Assembly (NCBI RefSeq): GCF_031951985.1
Contig: NZ_JAVLVU010000001.1
Location: 1,426,001 to 1,490,000 of the forward strand
Source of the DNA: Mucilaginibacter terrae
GTDB lineage: Bacteria; Bacteroidota; Bacteroidia; Sphingobacteriales; Sphingobacteriaceae
Direction: 5' to 3'
Length of the DNA: 64,000 nucleotides
Shown here one piece after another: positions 1 through 8,426 of the stretch (its first letter is position 1; each line of letters starts with the position of its first letter). The notes under the pieces were generated by a model. The model made no database searches. It was not told the origin of the DNA and saw only the letters and a program-made list of their open reading frames with translations. Position numbers and translations under genes: made by a program.

Positions 1-634
1 AGAGATCCCATTTTGCTTTAATAACTCCGTATATGCCCCGCTGCAGTATTGTATGCCCCGGTCCGAATGATGCACCAGGGGATGGTTTCCTTCCCGTTGC
101 TTCAGTGCCATCTTTAAAGCCTGCAGGCAATTGTCCGTAGAAAGGTCATGGCTCATTGAAAAGCCAATGACCTTTCGGCTGTAAGCATCTGTTACCAGGC
201 TCAGATAGGCAAAGCCTTCCCCCATGCGGATATAGGTAATATCGCTCACCCAAAGCTGGCCCGGACGGTCTATAACCATCTCTTTTACCAGGTCCGGGTA
301 CTTCCTGAAGCGGTGGTAGGAAAACGTGGTGCGTGCATGACGGCGCTTCTGCCGCACCAGCAGCCCGCTTTCCCGTAACAACACAAAGAATGCATCACGG
401 CCTATAGCCGGCTGCAGCAGTGAAAACAGCTTCCTCGTCCCTATACGGGGTTGCTCCCTGCGGTAAGCCAGTACCTGCTGGACGAGCTCTTCCTGGCCGA
501 AGCTCCGACGTTCCGTTGCTTTTAAATACTGATAATAAGCTTGTGTGCTGTAACCAAGCAGTCCGCACAGTTCACGCAAGCCACGTGAATGTGCCGTTAT
601 ACTTACTCCGACCGCCTGATGCCAGACTTTTTTC
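1..634 (-). CDS. IS3-family transposase OrfB (DDE integrase core), truncated by the window edge
   Basis: Reading the minus strand from about 634 down to base 1 gives an uninterrupted rve-type integrase. After the frameshift the frame enters an HTH_21-like segment (RGLRELCGLLGYS, then a region with QPRIGTRKL), then the catalytic core. The first DDE aspartate is in WVSDITYI and the second in HHSDRGIQY; the glutamate lies beyond the window. The frame is open across the orfA stop, so expression as an OrfAB fusion by -1 frameshifting is expected. No stop codon occurs in the visible part, so the copy may be active. Confidence 0.9.
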
Positions 635-908
635 TGATGTTAGTGCCCAGCTCCTGATCTGCTATATCGATGATATTGTTCAACAGTTCGTTCCTTAAAC
701 GCTCCTTGCGCAGCAGCTCTCTGAGCTGTGCTACATCATCAGGCATGGACGTGTCCTGCTCTTCCTGGGTTTTTTTAATGGGGTGCTCTTTTTTCACAAT
801 TCGATGGATAGTAGCCGCAGAGGTACTATACTTTTTGGCTAAGCTACGAAAACTTAGCCCGTGCGTGATCCGGTCATGAAGGATCTTCGCTATCTGGCTC
901 TTGTTCAT
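603..908 (-). CDS. IS3-family transposase OrfA (helix-turn-helix protein)
   Basis: A 101-residue basic protein. The N-terminal half has a helix-turn-helix of transposase type (residues about 5-40, with GLSFRSLAKKYSTSAATIHR), followed by a leucine-rich heptad region (ELLRKERLRNELLNN) that in this family makes the coiled coil joining OrfA to OrfB. It binds the element ends. The reading frame stops at 603, just past an A6G slippery heptamer at 627-633; a -1 slip there joins OrfA to OrfB. Length and layout are typical of IS3 OrfA. Confidence 0.9.
   Translation of the reverse strand: MNKSQIAKILHDRITHGLSFRSLAKKYSTSAATIHRIVKKEHPIKKTQEEQDTSMPDDVAQLRELLRKERLRNELLNNIIDIADQELGTNIRKKSGIRRSE
627..633 (-). 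promoter_or_regulatory. Programmed -1 frameshift heptamer (A_AAA_AAG)
   Basis: On the minus strand the orfA codons read AGA AAA AAG, giving the canonical heptamer A_AAA_AAG. A -1 slip continues directly into the open OrfB frame (KVWHQAVGVSITAHSRG). IS3 elements are known to make the OrfAB transposase this way. Confidence 0.8.
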
Positions 909-1019
909 GGTTACACTTTCTGTTTTTATTGTGTAAACCTTAGCCAGGACAAGTCACACTGACAGGATTGTGCGGGTAGTTATGAGTTAAGAAGTATATT
1001 TTTGAGTTTGGAATTCCAA

Positions 1020-1487
1020 TCACACTCCTTCCATTTTTTCAGAGACAACTTTAACACACCCCAATACATCCTTCTTTATTTGCTTCTCCCAAAATCTTAT
1101 AACTGTATACCCCATTAATTTAAGTTTAAGATTATTTGCTTCATCTCTTTGCATATTACGCTCAATTTTCGCAATCCAAAACTCTCTGTTGGACTTGATT
1201 TTCGCCCGCTTTTTATCCCATTCGTATCCGTGCCAGAACTCGCCATCTATAAAAACAATTATTTTATACTTGTTGATTACGATGTCTGGATTACCAGGAA
1301 GTGCTTTATTATGAAGTCTAAAGCGTATACCGGATGCCCAAAGTGCTTTTCTAAAGAGAATTTCTGGCCGTGTATTTTTAGACTTTATTTTAGACATTAA
1401 AATACTCCGAGATTTGGTAGTATAAAATCCGTTCACCTCATTAAAACGAGGAACCTTGATTATTTCTTTATCCTCGTAATTAACCAT
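1020..1487 (-). CDS. vsr: Very short patch repair endonuclease (Vsr)
   Basis: A 155-residue Vsr-family nuclease. It nicks beside T:G mismatches formed when 5-methylcytosine deaminates, so it usually accompanies a C5 methyltransferase. The family signature is clear: RSILMSKIKSKNTRPE (about 27-42), LPGNPDIV with the catalytic aspartate at D68, and the FIDGEFWHG block with H86. The cysteines that hold zinc in the E. coli enzyme are absent (GEFWHGYEW in place of the usual GCFWHGHxC), as in a subset of the family. The gene is divergent from the methylase with a 97-bp gap and is AT-rich like it. It has about 25 extra N-terminal residues before the conserved region; a later start is possible. Confidence 0.9.
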   Translation of the reverse strand: MVNYEDKEIIKVPRFNEVNGFYTTKSRSILMSKIKSKNTRPEILFRKALWASGIRFRLHNKALPGNPDIVINKYKIIVFIDGEFWHGYEWDKKRAKIKSNREFWIAKIERNMQRDEANNLKLKLMGYTVIRFWEKQIKKDVLGCVKVVSEKMEGV

Positions 1488-1544
1488 TATTAAAATTGTG
1501 GAAAACTAATTTTATTAGCATAGCAAAAACAATTTTACTTATAA

Positions 1545-1583
1545 TATATTTGTAACCATGTGTAAGGTTGTTTAACATGGTTA
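1545..1583 (+). promoter_or_regulatory. Methylase promoter -7 box and inverted-repeat operator
   Basis: TATATTTG at 1545-1552 fits the Bacteroidota -7 consensus TAnnTTTG. Immediately downstream is a perfect 9-bp inverted repeat, TAACCATGT (1553-1561) and ACATGGTTA (1575-1583), ending one base before the methylase ATG at 1585. The methylase has its own N-terminal helix-turn-helix, so an autoregulatory operator is a natural reading. The box and repeat are seen; the function is inferred. Confidence 0.55.
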
Positions 1584-1584
1584 T

Positions 1585-2835
1585 ATGAAAAAAGTTTATA
1601 CAATTTCAGAAGCAGCAGATATTCTTGGTAAAAGTAAGGAAACACTTAGAAGATGGGATAAAAGCGGCAAACTATGCGCTGTAAGAGAACCCATGAGTAA
1701 TTATAGAGTTTACAAAAAGGAGCAACTAATGATTTTTGACGAATTTGAGCAATCGTACAAAAGAGAAGTAAAAGAAATACAACCAACTGATAATTACACA
1801 GTTCTTGAACTATTTGCTGGAGCAGGCGGCCTTGCAATCGGGCTTGAACAAGCAGGATTAAAATGTGTCGCCTTAAACGAACTTGACCATTGGGCTGCAG
1901 AAACACTAAGAGTTAACAGGCCTAATTGGAATGTTATTGAAGGAGATATAAGGAACCTGTCATTCTCTCATTTACGTAATAAAGTTGATGTTGTAACAGG
2001 CGGTTTCCCTTGCCAGGCATTTAGTTATGCTGGAAAAAAATTAGGGCTACAAGATGCAAGGGGAACATTATTTTATGAATTTGCACGTGTAGTACAAGAA
2101 ACCTCCCCCGCAATATGTATAGGTGAGAACGTAAGAGGCCTCTTGAACCATGATAGTGGCCGTACCTTAAAAGGGATGATATCAATTCTAGATGAAATTG
2201 GGTATCGGGTTTTAGAACCAAAAATCCTGAAAGCCATATATTATAATGTACCACAAAAGAGGGAAAGACTTATTTTAGTTGGTGTAAGAAAAGATATCAC
2301 TGTTGATTTTGAATATCCGCAGAGTAACAATAAGATATACACTTTAAAAGATGCCTTAAAAAAAGGGGAACTTTTTAATTGCGATGTCCCTGATTCCGCT
2401 GGAAGTAAATATCCAATTAGTAAACAAAACATTTTGGACTTAGTACCAGCAGGGGGCTATTGGAGAGACTTACCATTAGAGCTTCAAAAAAAGTATATGC
2501 AAAAAAGCTTCTATTTAGGAGGAGGGAAAACAGGTATTGCAAGACGTATAAGCTGGGATGAACCTTGCTTAACTCTTACTTGTAGTCCCGCTCAAAAACA
2601 AACTGAGAGGTGTCATCCTGAGGAAACAAGGCCTTTTACAGTACGAGAGTATGCCCGGATTCAAACATTCCCAGATGATTGGAGATTTACCGGGGCTGTA
2701 AATCAACAATATAAACAAATTGGAAATGCAGTACCAGTTAATTTAGCAAAAGCGATAGGAATATCCATAGTAAATTTTCTTAATGAGAAAAAAATGTCAG
2801 ACACTCACACCCATGCTGAAGTTATGCAGGCATAG
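1585..2835 (+). CDS. Type II DNA (cytosine-5) methyltransferase with N-terminal MerR-type HTH
   Basis: A 416-residue C5 methylase. Residues 1-55 form a MerR/excisionase-type helix-turn-helix (TISEAADILGKSKETLRRWD). Then come motif I (LELFAGAGG, about 74-82), motif IV with catalytic C143 in GFPCQ, motif VI ENV (181-183), motif VIII QKRER (224-228) and motif X (QIGNAVPVNLAKAIG). The region with GGGKTGIARR and SPAQKQTERCHPEETRP lies in the recognition part. The partner nuclease is Eco47II-like, so GGNCC (or GGWCC) is the predicted target. The gene converges on the nuclease with only 2 bp between stops and diverges from vsr. The fused HTH probably lets the enzyme repress its own promoter, as some HTH-bearing methylases do; that part is inference. 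Base composition is much more AT-rich than the PUL genes, which suggests transfer. Confidence 0.93.
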   Translation: MKKVYTISEAADILGKSKETLRRWDKSGKLCAVREPMSNYRVYKKEQLMIFDEFEQSYKREVKEIQPTDNYTVLELFAGAGGLAIGLEQAGLKCVALNELDHWAAETLRVNRPNWNVIEGDIRNLSFSHLRNKVDVVTGGFPCQAFSYAGKKLGLQDARGTLFYEFARVVQETSPAICIGENVRGLLNHDSGRTLKGMISILDEIGYRVLEPKILKAIYYNVPQKRERLILVGVRKDITVDFEYPQSNNKIYTLKDALKKGELFNCDVPDSAGSKYPISKQNILDLVPAGGYWRDLPLELQKKYMQKSFYLGGGKTGIARRISWDEPCLTLTCSPAQKQTERCHPEETRPFTVREYARIQTFPDDWRFTGAVNQQYKQIGNAVPVNLAKAIGISIVNFLNEKKMSDTHTHAEVMQA

Positions 2836-2837
2836 CA

Positions 2838-3602
2838 TTACAATTTATCCACCCCTAAATAATATGTAAAATTTTCAAACGTGATTTGGTCAAGGATTGA
2901 ACGCTGTGATTTATCTGCACGACTTTTTATTTCAGATAATGCAGAATGTTCAATCACTTTGTCTTGTTTTTCAATTGTAGATAAATAGTCTTTTATTGCA
3001 AAGGGTAAAGCTTTATATAATTGTATCAAAGCATCATCTTCACCTGATAGCATATTATAAAACTGGTCTCCTGAAATCATAAATACACGGGTATGATTAT
3101 ACTCCCTACCATTAATATTACCCGACCAATTTTTGTTAAAACTTCCTTTGGCTAAAACTTGCACCCAGTAACATTTTGCTTTTTTGTAAGTATCGGCATA
3201 CTTTGCAAGCTTTTGATATAAGCTTTCAGCAGCGCTACTATTCATCGTATTATGCTTGTTTTTAATATCGGCAAACAACGAATTGTCAACAGCCTTTATG
3301 TCAAATCCACTCAGTTTTCCAACCTCATAACCATTTATTCCTCCCAGAATTTGTTCATGAAAAGTACCAATCGAATTATTTATAGATTTATCAATTTGTC
3401 TTAATATCTCGGTATCAACTAAATCATCTTGGTCAATTTCATTAAAATTACTATCAAATGTTAGTTTAATTGTATCTACTTTATTTGCATAAAACCTTCC
3501 ACTACTTATACTGTTTTTAGCCTTAATATAAGATTGGTGAAGACCTGAAATACATTTTAACAAATGTTCATCTGATATATAATTGAGATACTTATTTTTC
3601 AT
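2838..3602 (-). CDS. Eco47II-family type II restriction endonuclease
   Basis: A 254-residue protein resembling the Eco47II/Sau96I-type nuclease family (GGNCC cutters). The conserved block has D101 in SGFDIK and D112-I-K114 in FADIKNKHNTMNSS, which fits a PD-(D/E)xK active site. The later segments CYWVQVLAKGSF and VFMISGDQFY are also family-like. I start it at the ATG at 3602; the frame extends upstream to 3653 but adds a hydrophobic, Cys-rich stretch not expected in this cytoplasmic enzyme. It converges on the methylase, an arrangement that keeps nuclease and methylase under separate promoters. AT-rich like its partners. Specificity is inferred from family membership, not measured. Confidence 0.88.
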   Translation of the reverse strand: MKNKYLNYISDEHLLKCISGLHQSYIKAKNSISSGRFYANKVDTIKLTFDSNFNEIDQDDLVDTEILRQIDKSINNSIGTFHEQILGGINGYEVGKLSGFDIKAVDNSLFADIKNKHNTMNSSAAESLYQKLAKYADTYKKAKCYWVQVLAKGSFNKNWSGNINGREYNHTRVFMISGDQFYNMLSGEDDALIQLYKALPFAIKDYLSTIEKQDKVIEHSALSEIKSRADKSQRSILDQITFENFTYYLGVDKL

Positions 3603-3964
3603 GAGAATATGACAATATAAAACACAAAGTAAATAGTTAAATTTATTAAACAAACATTTTTGATATTTTCCTTTACTTCAACTAAGCTTTTGAAAATCCT
3701 TTCTTCCCAACATAATCCTATATAATAATAAGCACCGGACGGAATTACACATGCCAGTAACACCTTCCAAAGGTGGTTTTAATTTCCAGACTTGCTTACT
3801 CCTATTGAAGATGAAACGAATGAACAGAGGCATGAGTTAAATAAATGCAGCCTTTTACCCCATCCCCCGCCCCTATTATTTTCACAATCGGTTGCAAATA
3901 TCGTGCAGGTTGCTTACAATTGTATAATTGACATTTATAAACCGTCTTCTATTTCTTGTTACCC
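3603..3964. other. Intergenic region between restriction cassette and GH127
   Basis: About 360 bp with no convincing gene. It must hold the start signals of the minus-strand nuclease and of the plus-strand GH127 gene. TATAATTG near 3921-3928 is a near match to the -7 consensus. The change from AT-rich cassette to more GC-rich host-like sequence falls here, so it is a candidate insertion boundary. No clear direct repeat was found by eye. Confidence 0.4.
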
Positions 3965-6328
3965 ATGTTTACTAAAAATTGGATTTGTGCGTTGTCGTTT
4001 GTGGCTTGCCATGCGCCTGGTTTTGCGCAGGTGAAAAGTACGGCTGTTTTGGAATCGTTTCCGTTATCGTCGGTACGGTTGCTATCCAGTCCGTTTAAGG
4101 AGGCGCAACAAACCGATATGAAGTACATGCTGTCGCTCAACCCCGACCGTTTGCTGGCACCATACCTGCGCGAAGCCGGGTTGAAGCCCAAAGCAGAAAG
4201 CTACGGCAACTGGGAAAACACGGGTTTAGATGGTCATATTGGCGGGCATTACGTGTCGGCCCTATCGCTTATGTATGCTTCTACCGGCAATGCCGAAGTT
4301 AAGCAACGGCTCGATTACATGATTGCCGAACTTAAACGCTGCCAGGATGCCAACGGCAATGGTTATGTGGGAGGCATACCAGGCGGCAAAGCCATGTGGG
4401 CTGATATTGAGAAGGGCAAAATAGATGCATCGACCTTTGGCATGAACGGCAAATGGGTTCCGTTGTACAACATTCATAAACTGTTTGCAGGTTTATACGA
4501 TGCCTATGCCGTAGCCGGTAACGCCGACGCCAAAACCATGCTCATTAAACTTACCGACTGGTTTGAGGGCATTACCCATAACCTAACCAACGAGCAGGCG
4601 CAGCAAATGATGCGCAGCGAACATGGCGGCCTGAACGAAGTATTTGCCAATGTGTACAGCATCACCGGTAATCAAAAATATTTAGACCTGGCCCGCAAGT
4701 TTTCGCACCAGGCCATACTCAACCCGCTTTTGCAGGATCAGGATAAATTAACCGGCATACACGCCAATACACAAATACCTAAGGTAATTGGTTTTGAACG
4801 TATTGCGCAGCTAAGTAATGATACCCAATGGGACAACGCCGCCAACTACTTTTGGAACAACGTGGTTAGCAAACGCACCATTGCCTTTGGGGGCAACAGC
4901 GTAAGGGAGCATTTTAACGCTACGGATAATTTTATGCCCATGCTCGAATCGCGCGAGGGGCCCGAAACCTGTAACTCTTACAATATGCTTAAGCTGAGTA
5001 AGGAACTGTTTTTAAATCATGCCGAGGGCAAGTATATTGATTATTATGAGCGTACGTTGTACAACCATATCCTGTCATCGCAGCGGCCAGAGGGTGGTTT
5101 TGTGTACTTTACACCTATCCGGCCGGGGCATTACCGCGCTTACTCGCAGCCGCAGGAAGGCTTTTGGTGCTGCGTGGGTTCGGGGCTGGAAAACCATGGC
5201 AAGTATGGCGAACTCATTTATGCGCATAACAATAACGACCTGTTTGTAAACCTGTTCATCGCATCATCGCTCAACTGGAAACAAAAGCAACTGACCTTAA
5301 CGCAGGAGACCGCTTTCCCATATACCGAAACCTCGAAGCTTACACTTAAATTGGCTAAAGCCAGTAATTTTGCGCTGCATTTCCGCTATCCGGCGTGGGT
5401 TGAAAAAGGCAAAATGCGCATTACCGTTAATGGCAAACCGCAAATTATCAAAACCGATGCTGAGGGCTACGCGGGTATTGAACGCACCTGGAAAACCGGC
5501 GATGCGGTAACCGTTACACTGCCTATGCACACCAGCGCCGAGTTTTTGCCCGATGGCTCAAACTGGGTTGCCTTTTTACACGGACCAATTGTGCTGGCTG
5601 CCGATTTGGGTAAAAAAGACTTAATTGGCCAAACGGCCGATGGTAGTCGCATGGGGCACATAGCGGCTGGTCCGCTGATGCCATTGGACGAAGCCCCGAT
5701 GGTAGTGGCTGCCAACAAAGACTTACAAAACGAAATTGAACCCGGCAAAGCGCCCATGAATTATTCGGCCGCCAAACTCATTTACCGGGACAAGTATAAG
5801 TACCTTAAACTGGTGCCATTTTACACCCTGCAAGACACCCGCTACATTATGTACTGGCCCTACACCAGTACCGAAAAGCTGCCCGCCGTGCTGGCAACCC
5901 TAAAAGAAAAAGAGGCCGCCAAACAAGCTTTAGATGCCCAAACCATTGACCTCGTAAATACCGGCGAACAGCAACCCGAAAACGACCACAACTTTAAAGG
6001 CGAAAACACCGACAACGGCCTCTTTGCCGAACGCCATTTCCGCAACGCCAAGGGCTGGTTTAGCTACGTACTTAAAAATCCATCGGCACCGGCCACCAAA
6101 CTACGCCTCACCTACCACGGCCGCGAACGCAACCGCGAATTTAGTGTGTTAGTAAATGGTGTTCTGTTAAGCCATGTAAAACTGGATGGCTCGGGCGGTG
6201 ATAAGTTTGTAGATGCAGAGTACCCGCTGCCTGCTGATGCGGCTAAGGCTGCTTCTTTAGAAGTGAAGTTTGTAGCAAGTCAAGGTTCGGCTGTGGGGAA
6301 TGTTTTTGAGGTGAGGTTGATGAGGTAG
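3965..6328 (+). CDS. GH127 beta-L-arabinofuranosidase, secreted
   Basis: A 787-residue glycoside hydrolase family 127 enzyme (formerly DUF1680), expected to release beta-L-arabinofuranose from arabinose-rich glycans. A signal peptide is present (ALSFVACHAPGFAQ). The zinc/cysteine active site of the family is complete: E334 and C336 in EGPETCNSYN, and the C402-C403 pair in FWCCVGSG, where the second-site cysteine is the nucleophile in characterised HypBA1-type enzymes. The remainder is the alpha/alpha barrel and beta domains, with a C-terminal module (about 650-787, with YHGRERNREFSVLVNG) like that in many Bacteroidota GH127 proteins. The ATG at 3965 is preferred to an in-frame TTG at 3956. 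It stands alone between two AT-rich accessory segments, so the substrate cannot be read from context. Confidence 0.93.
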   Translation: MFTKNWICALSFVACHAPGFAQVKSTAVLESFPLSSVRLLSSPFKEAQQTDMKYMLSLNPDRLLAPYLREAGLKPKAESYGNWENTGLDGHIGGHYVSALSLMYASTGNAEVKQRLDYMIAELKRCQDANGNGYVGGIPGGKAMWADIEKGKIDASTFGMNGKWVPLYNIHKLFAGLYDAYAVAGNADAKTMLIKLTDWFEGITHNLTNEQAQQMMRSEHGGLNEVFANVYSITGNQKYLDLARKFSHQAILNPLLQDQDKLTGIHANTQIPKVIGFERIAQLSNDTQWDNAANYFWNNVVSKRTIAFGGNSVREHFNATDNFMPMLESREGPETCNSYNMLKLSKELFLNHAEGKYIDYYERTLYNHILSSQRPEGGFVYFTPIRPGHYRAYSQPQEGFWCCVGSGLENHGKYGELIYAHNNNDLFVNLFIASSLNWKQKQLTLTQETAFPYTETSKLTLKLAKASNFALHFRYPAWVEKGKMRITVNGKPQIIKTDAEGYAGIERTWKTGDAVTVTLPMHTSAEFLPDGSNWVAFLHGPIVLAADLGKKDLIGQTADGSRMGHIAAGPLMPLDEAPMVVAANKDLQNEIEPGKAPMNYSAAKLIYRDKYKYLKLVPFYTLQDTRYIMYWPYTSTEKLPAVLATLKEKEAAKQALDAQTIDLVNTGEQQPENDHNFKGENTDNGLFAERHFRNAKGWFSYVLKNPSAPATKLRLTYHGRERNREFSVLVNGVLLSHVKLDGSGGDKFVDAEYPLPADAAKAASLEVKFVASQGSAVGNVFEVRLMR

Positions 6329-6427
6329 AGGGATGATCGATAATAATACCAATAATAGATTATGAACAAAATATTATAAGTGTTGAATTTTAAACTAAAA
6401 ACACATTACATCAACTTGTAAATACCC

Positions 6428-7405
6428 ATGTTTATTACACGAAAAGACCGAAGAATAGTAGATAATTGTCGTGCAAAAGCGCGTAAAGCAACAAAATTAT
6501 GCTATTCGCCTGGGTGTAATAAAAATGCGATCATGTCTCATATTCAACAGGCAGAGGGCCCTTTAAGACTAATTGCTAAAGAAGGAAAAGTAATGCAACT
6601 AATGCTTAATAATTCTTTTGAGATTAATCCATGGCGTTTTCAAAAGGCAGGTATCAGAGAGGGCGATATATTACGGTTTTGGGGCTTCTGCAAAGAATGT
6701 GATTCCAACTTATTTAAGGATGTCGAAACTACAGATGTTGATTATTATGATTATAGAAATTTGTTATTGTTGAGTTATCGCGCGTTATGTAATGAATTAT
6801 ACAAAAAGGAATATAACCTAAAGCAATTTGATAAGATTTTAAAATCTACAGAAATTTCTTCGGCGTGCAGAGAGCAGTTTGAATATAAAAAATTATTAAC
6901 ACGTGTTGGAATACACCATACTCATCAAGAAAAAAAACTTATCGAAGAGAATTTAATTAACTTTAACGATAAACATTATGATTTTTTAATCTTTAAAATT
7001 GGAGAAATCAATATTTGTGGATCAATATATTTTTCGCTTCCTGAAGCCTTTAATTTGCAACGCGCCTTGGCTGATTTAACAAATTGCCAGCGCCGAGAAG
7101 GCTCATATTTTGTACAATTAATACCAACAAAAGAAACAACATTCTTTATAATTGGCCGTAGAAAACAGATGACACATGGATATTATAATTTTTCAACTCT
7201 GGCTATTGCGAATGAAGCTTATATATTCGAAGTAATCAATGAAATATTACTCAAATTTTCGGAATCTTGGTGTATGTCTATTGAGTATTACGATCAACTT
7301 CAAAATAAAGGAATAATTCAACTTATTTTATCTACAATGAAACAATATTCGCGGCCTGAAATGAAACTTGAAGCAATGACATTCAATATGTTTAATTACA
7401 AATAA
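6428..7405 (+). CDS. Unknown AT-rich protein with an N-terminal zinc-binding (HNH-like) motif
   Basis: A 325-residue cytoplasmic protein I cannot assign. The first 100 residues hold CYSPGC, then an SH pair (MSHIQQ) and later FCKEC, a spacing like the treble-clef or HNH-like zinc sites of many prokaryotic nucleases; no clear catalytic HNH follows. The rest is mixed helix and strand with no signal peptide or membrane segment. The gene is strongly AT-rich against GH127 beside it, suggesting acquisition. It ends before a strong bidirectional hairpin. With a restriction cassette 2.8 kb away, a defence or mobile-element role is possible but unproven. Confidence 0.8.
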   Translation: MFITRKDRRIVDNCRAKARKATKLCYSPGCNKNAIMSHIQQAEGPLRLIAKEGKVMQLMLNNSFEINPWRFQKAGIREGDILRFWGFCKECDSNLFKDVETTDVDYYDYRNLLLLSYRALCNELYKKEYNLKQFDKILKSTEISSACREQFEYKKLLTRVGIHHTHQEKKLIEENLINFNDKHYDFLIFKIGEINICGSIYFSLPEAFNLQRALADLTNCQRREGSYFVQLIPTKETTFFIIGRRKQMTHGYYNFSTLAIANEAYIFEVINEILLKFSESWCMSIEYYDQLQNKGIIQLILSTMKQYSRPEMKLEAMTFNMFNYK

Positions 7406-7468
7406 TCACAAACTTTTCTCGCTAACTTTAAGTTTTGGCAATTATTTAAATACTTGCAGATTCTAACT

Positions 7469-7497
7469 AATTGTGCTCGTTATAAACGAGCACAATT
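7469..7497. terminator. Bidirectional hairpin between convergent genes
   Basis: A perfect 13-bp inverted repeat (AATTGTGCTCGTT and AACGAGCACAATT) with a 3-base loop lies between the plus-strand unknown gene and the minus-strand cupin. This is a convergent terminator by position; flanking T runs are short. Confidence 0.7.
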
Positions 7498-7499
7498 CA

Positions 7500-7895
7500 T
7501 CAGCCCAAATAATCTTCATCACTCACCTGCTCTAACCAATCAACCGGCGAACCGTTTAATTTTTCTTGTATAGCAATGTGGCTCATGGCGTTGGTGGCGG
7601 TTGCACCGTGCCAGTGCTTTTCGTTGGGTTCAAAGTAAATCACATCACCTGCATGTATTTCCTGGCGTTCGTCTCCTTCACGCTGTACCCAGCCGGTGCC
7701 GGAGGTTACAATTAAGGTTTGACCAAGCGGATGGGTGTGCCATGCAGTACGCGCGCCGGGCTCGAAGGTAACTTGAGCCATAGCCACGCGTGCCGGGTCG
7801 GGCGGATTGAACAATGGATCGATGCGGACTGAACCGGTAAAATAGTCTTCGGGTCCTTTTGCTGATGGCTGCGAGCCGGTACGGATAATTTGCAT
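7500..7895 (-). CDS. Small cupin-domain protein
   Basis: A 131-residue single-domain cupin. Cupin motif 1 is [20 protein letters not shown], with metal-binding histidines in HTH, and motif 2 is [16 protein letters not shown]. It resembles the (R)-mandelonitrile-lyase-like or quercetinase-like small cupins common in Bacteroidota, often metal-dependent. Substrate unknown. I start it at the ATG at 7895, where [10 protein letters not shown] begins the conserved part; the frame is open 21 codons further but that extension has no cupin-like content. It appears monocistronic, ending at the hairpin 7469-7497. Confidence 0.88.
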   Translation of the reverse strand: MQIIRTGSQPSAKGPEDYFTGSVRIDPLFNPPDPARVAMAQVTFEPGARTAWHTHPLGQTLIVTSGTGWVQREGDERQEIHAGDVIYFEPNEKHWHGATATNAMSHIAIQEKLNGSPVDWLEQVSDEDYLG

Positions 7896-7959
7896 AGAGT
7901 ATTTTTTTCGAAATATAGTGTTAATTGTAAATATCAGTATAGCATCGCTTGTAATCACA

Positions 7960-8335
7960 TCGTAGAGAAAATTCCTTTATCATTGAAATGAAAACAAGGA
8001 GGATGTGGTAAAGCAATACACTAACATTACCTTTTTTCGCGGCATCAGGAATGTTGCGGTAAACACAACCGGAAGTTAAACCACAACCTGTAGTAGCAAC
8101 AGGACGTAGCCGCAAGTTTCTTCTTTGGTTCATTTCTTCTTTGTGTAAAGAAGAAAGAACATCCACAGGCGGGTGTAAAACCATTTTACCTGTGCTAACA
8201 AGGTTCTGTATTGAATCAATGCACAAACCCAATTTCAGAAGATAATCACCCCCTCCTCCCTTACTACTAATGAATATATCACTTCGAAAAGATTTCTCTC
8301 TATCGTTCGAAATGACAACATTGTTATAAAAACTG
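7960..8335. repeat. Intergenic region with dispersed-repeat fragments
   Basis: About 440 bp (7896-8341) without a credible gene. Around 8280-8325 is TTCGAAAAGATTTCTC followed by TTCGAAATGACA, which matches the palindromic element at 19118-19205 (TTCGAAAAGATCTCC). Around 8110-8160, TTTGGTTC followed after a short interval by AAGAAAGAAC resembles the segment near 21858-21885 (TTTGGTTC, then GGAAAGAAC). Low-complexity translation across it looks spurious. Confidence 0.5.
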
Positions 8336-8341
8336 CTATAC

Positions 8342-8375
8342 AAAAAACGCGGAGCTTCTTTCGAAAACTCCGCGT
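8342..8375 (-). terminator. Terminator of the SusCD-GH30 operon
   Basis: On the minus strand an 8-bp stem (ACGCGGAG/CTCCGCGT) is followed by six T residues, about 50 bp past the stop of the last GH30 gene. It has a standard intrinsic terminator shape. Confidence 0.8.
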
Positions 8376-8426
8376 AACAGAATAGAAGAATGGATTTACA
8401 AAAAGCGGAAAGTCAGGTTTGTAAAA

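Larger units (their letters stand above)
1..958 (-). mobile_element. IS3-family insertion sequence, right part only
   Basis: The minus strand carries orfA, a -1 frameshift site and most of orfB of an IS3-family element. The upstream terminal repeat appears to begin near 956-958 with TGTGACTTGTCC on the minus strand, just ahead of orfA; IS3 ends usually start with TG. The other end lies outside the window, so target duplication cannot be checked. The element abuts an AT-rich restriction-modification cassette. The exact outer boundary is estimated. Confidence 0.85.

Noticed and set aside
7921..8343. A 140-residue minus-strand open frame
   Set aside because: It crosses dispersed-repeat fragments, overlaps the cupin start, and its translation is low in protein-like character.
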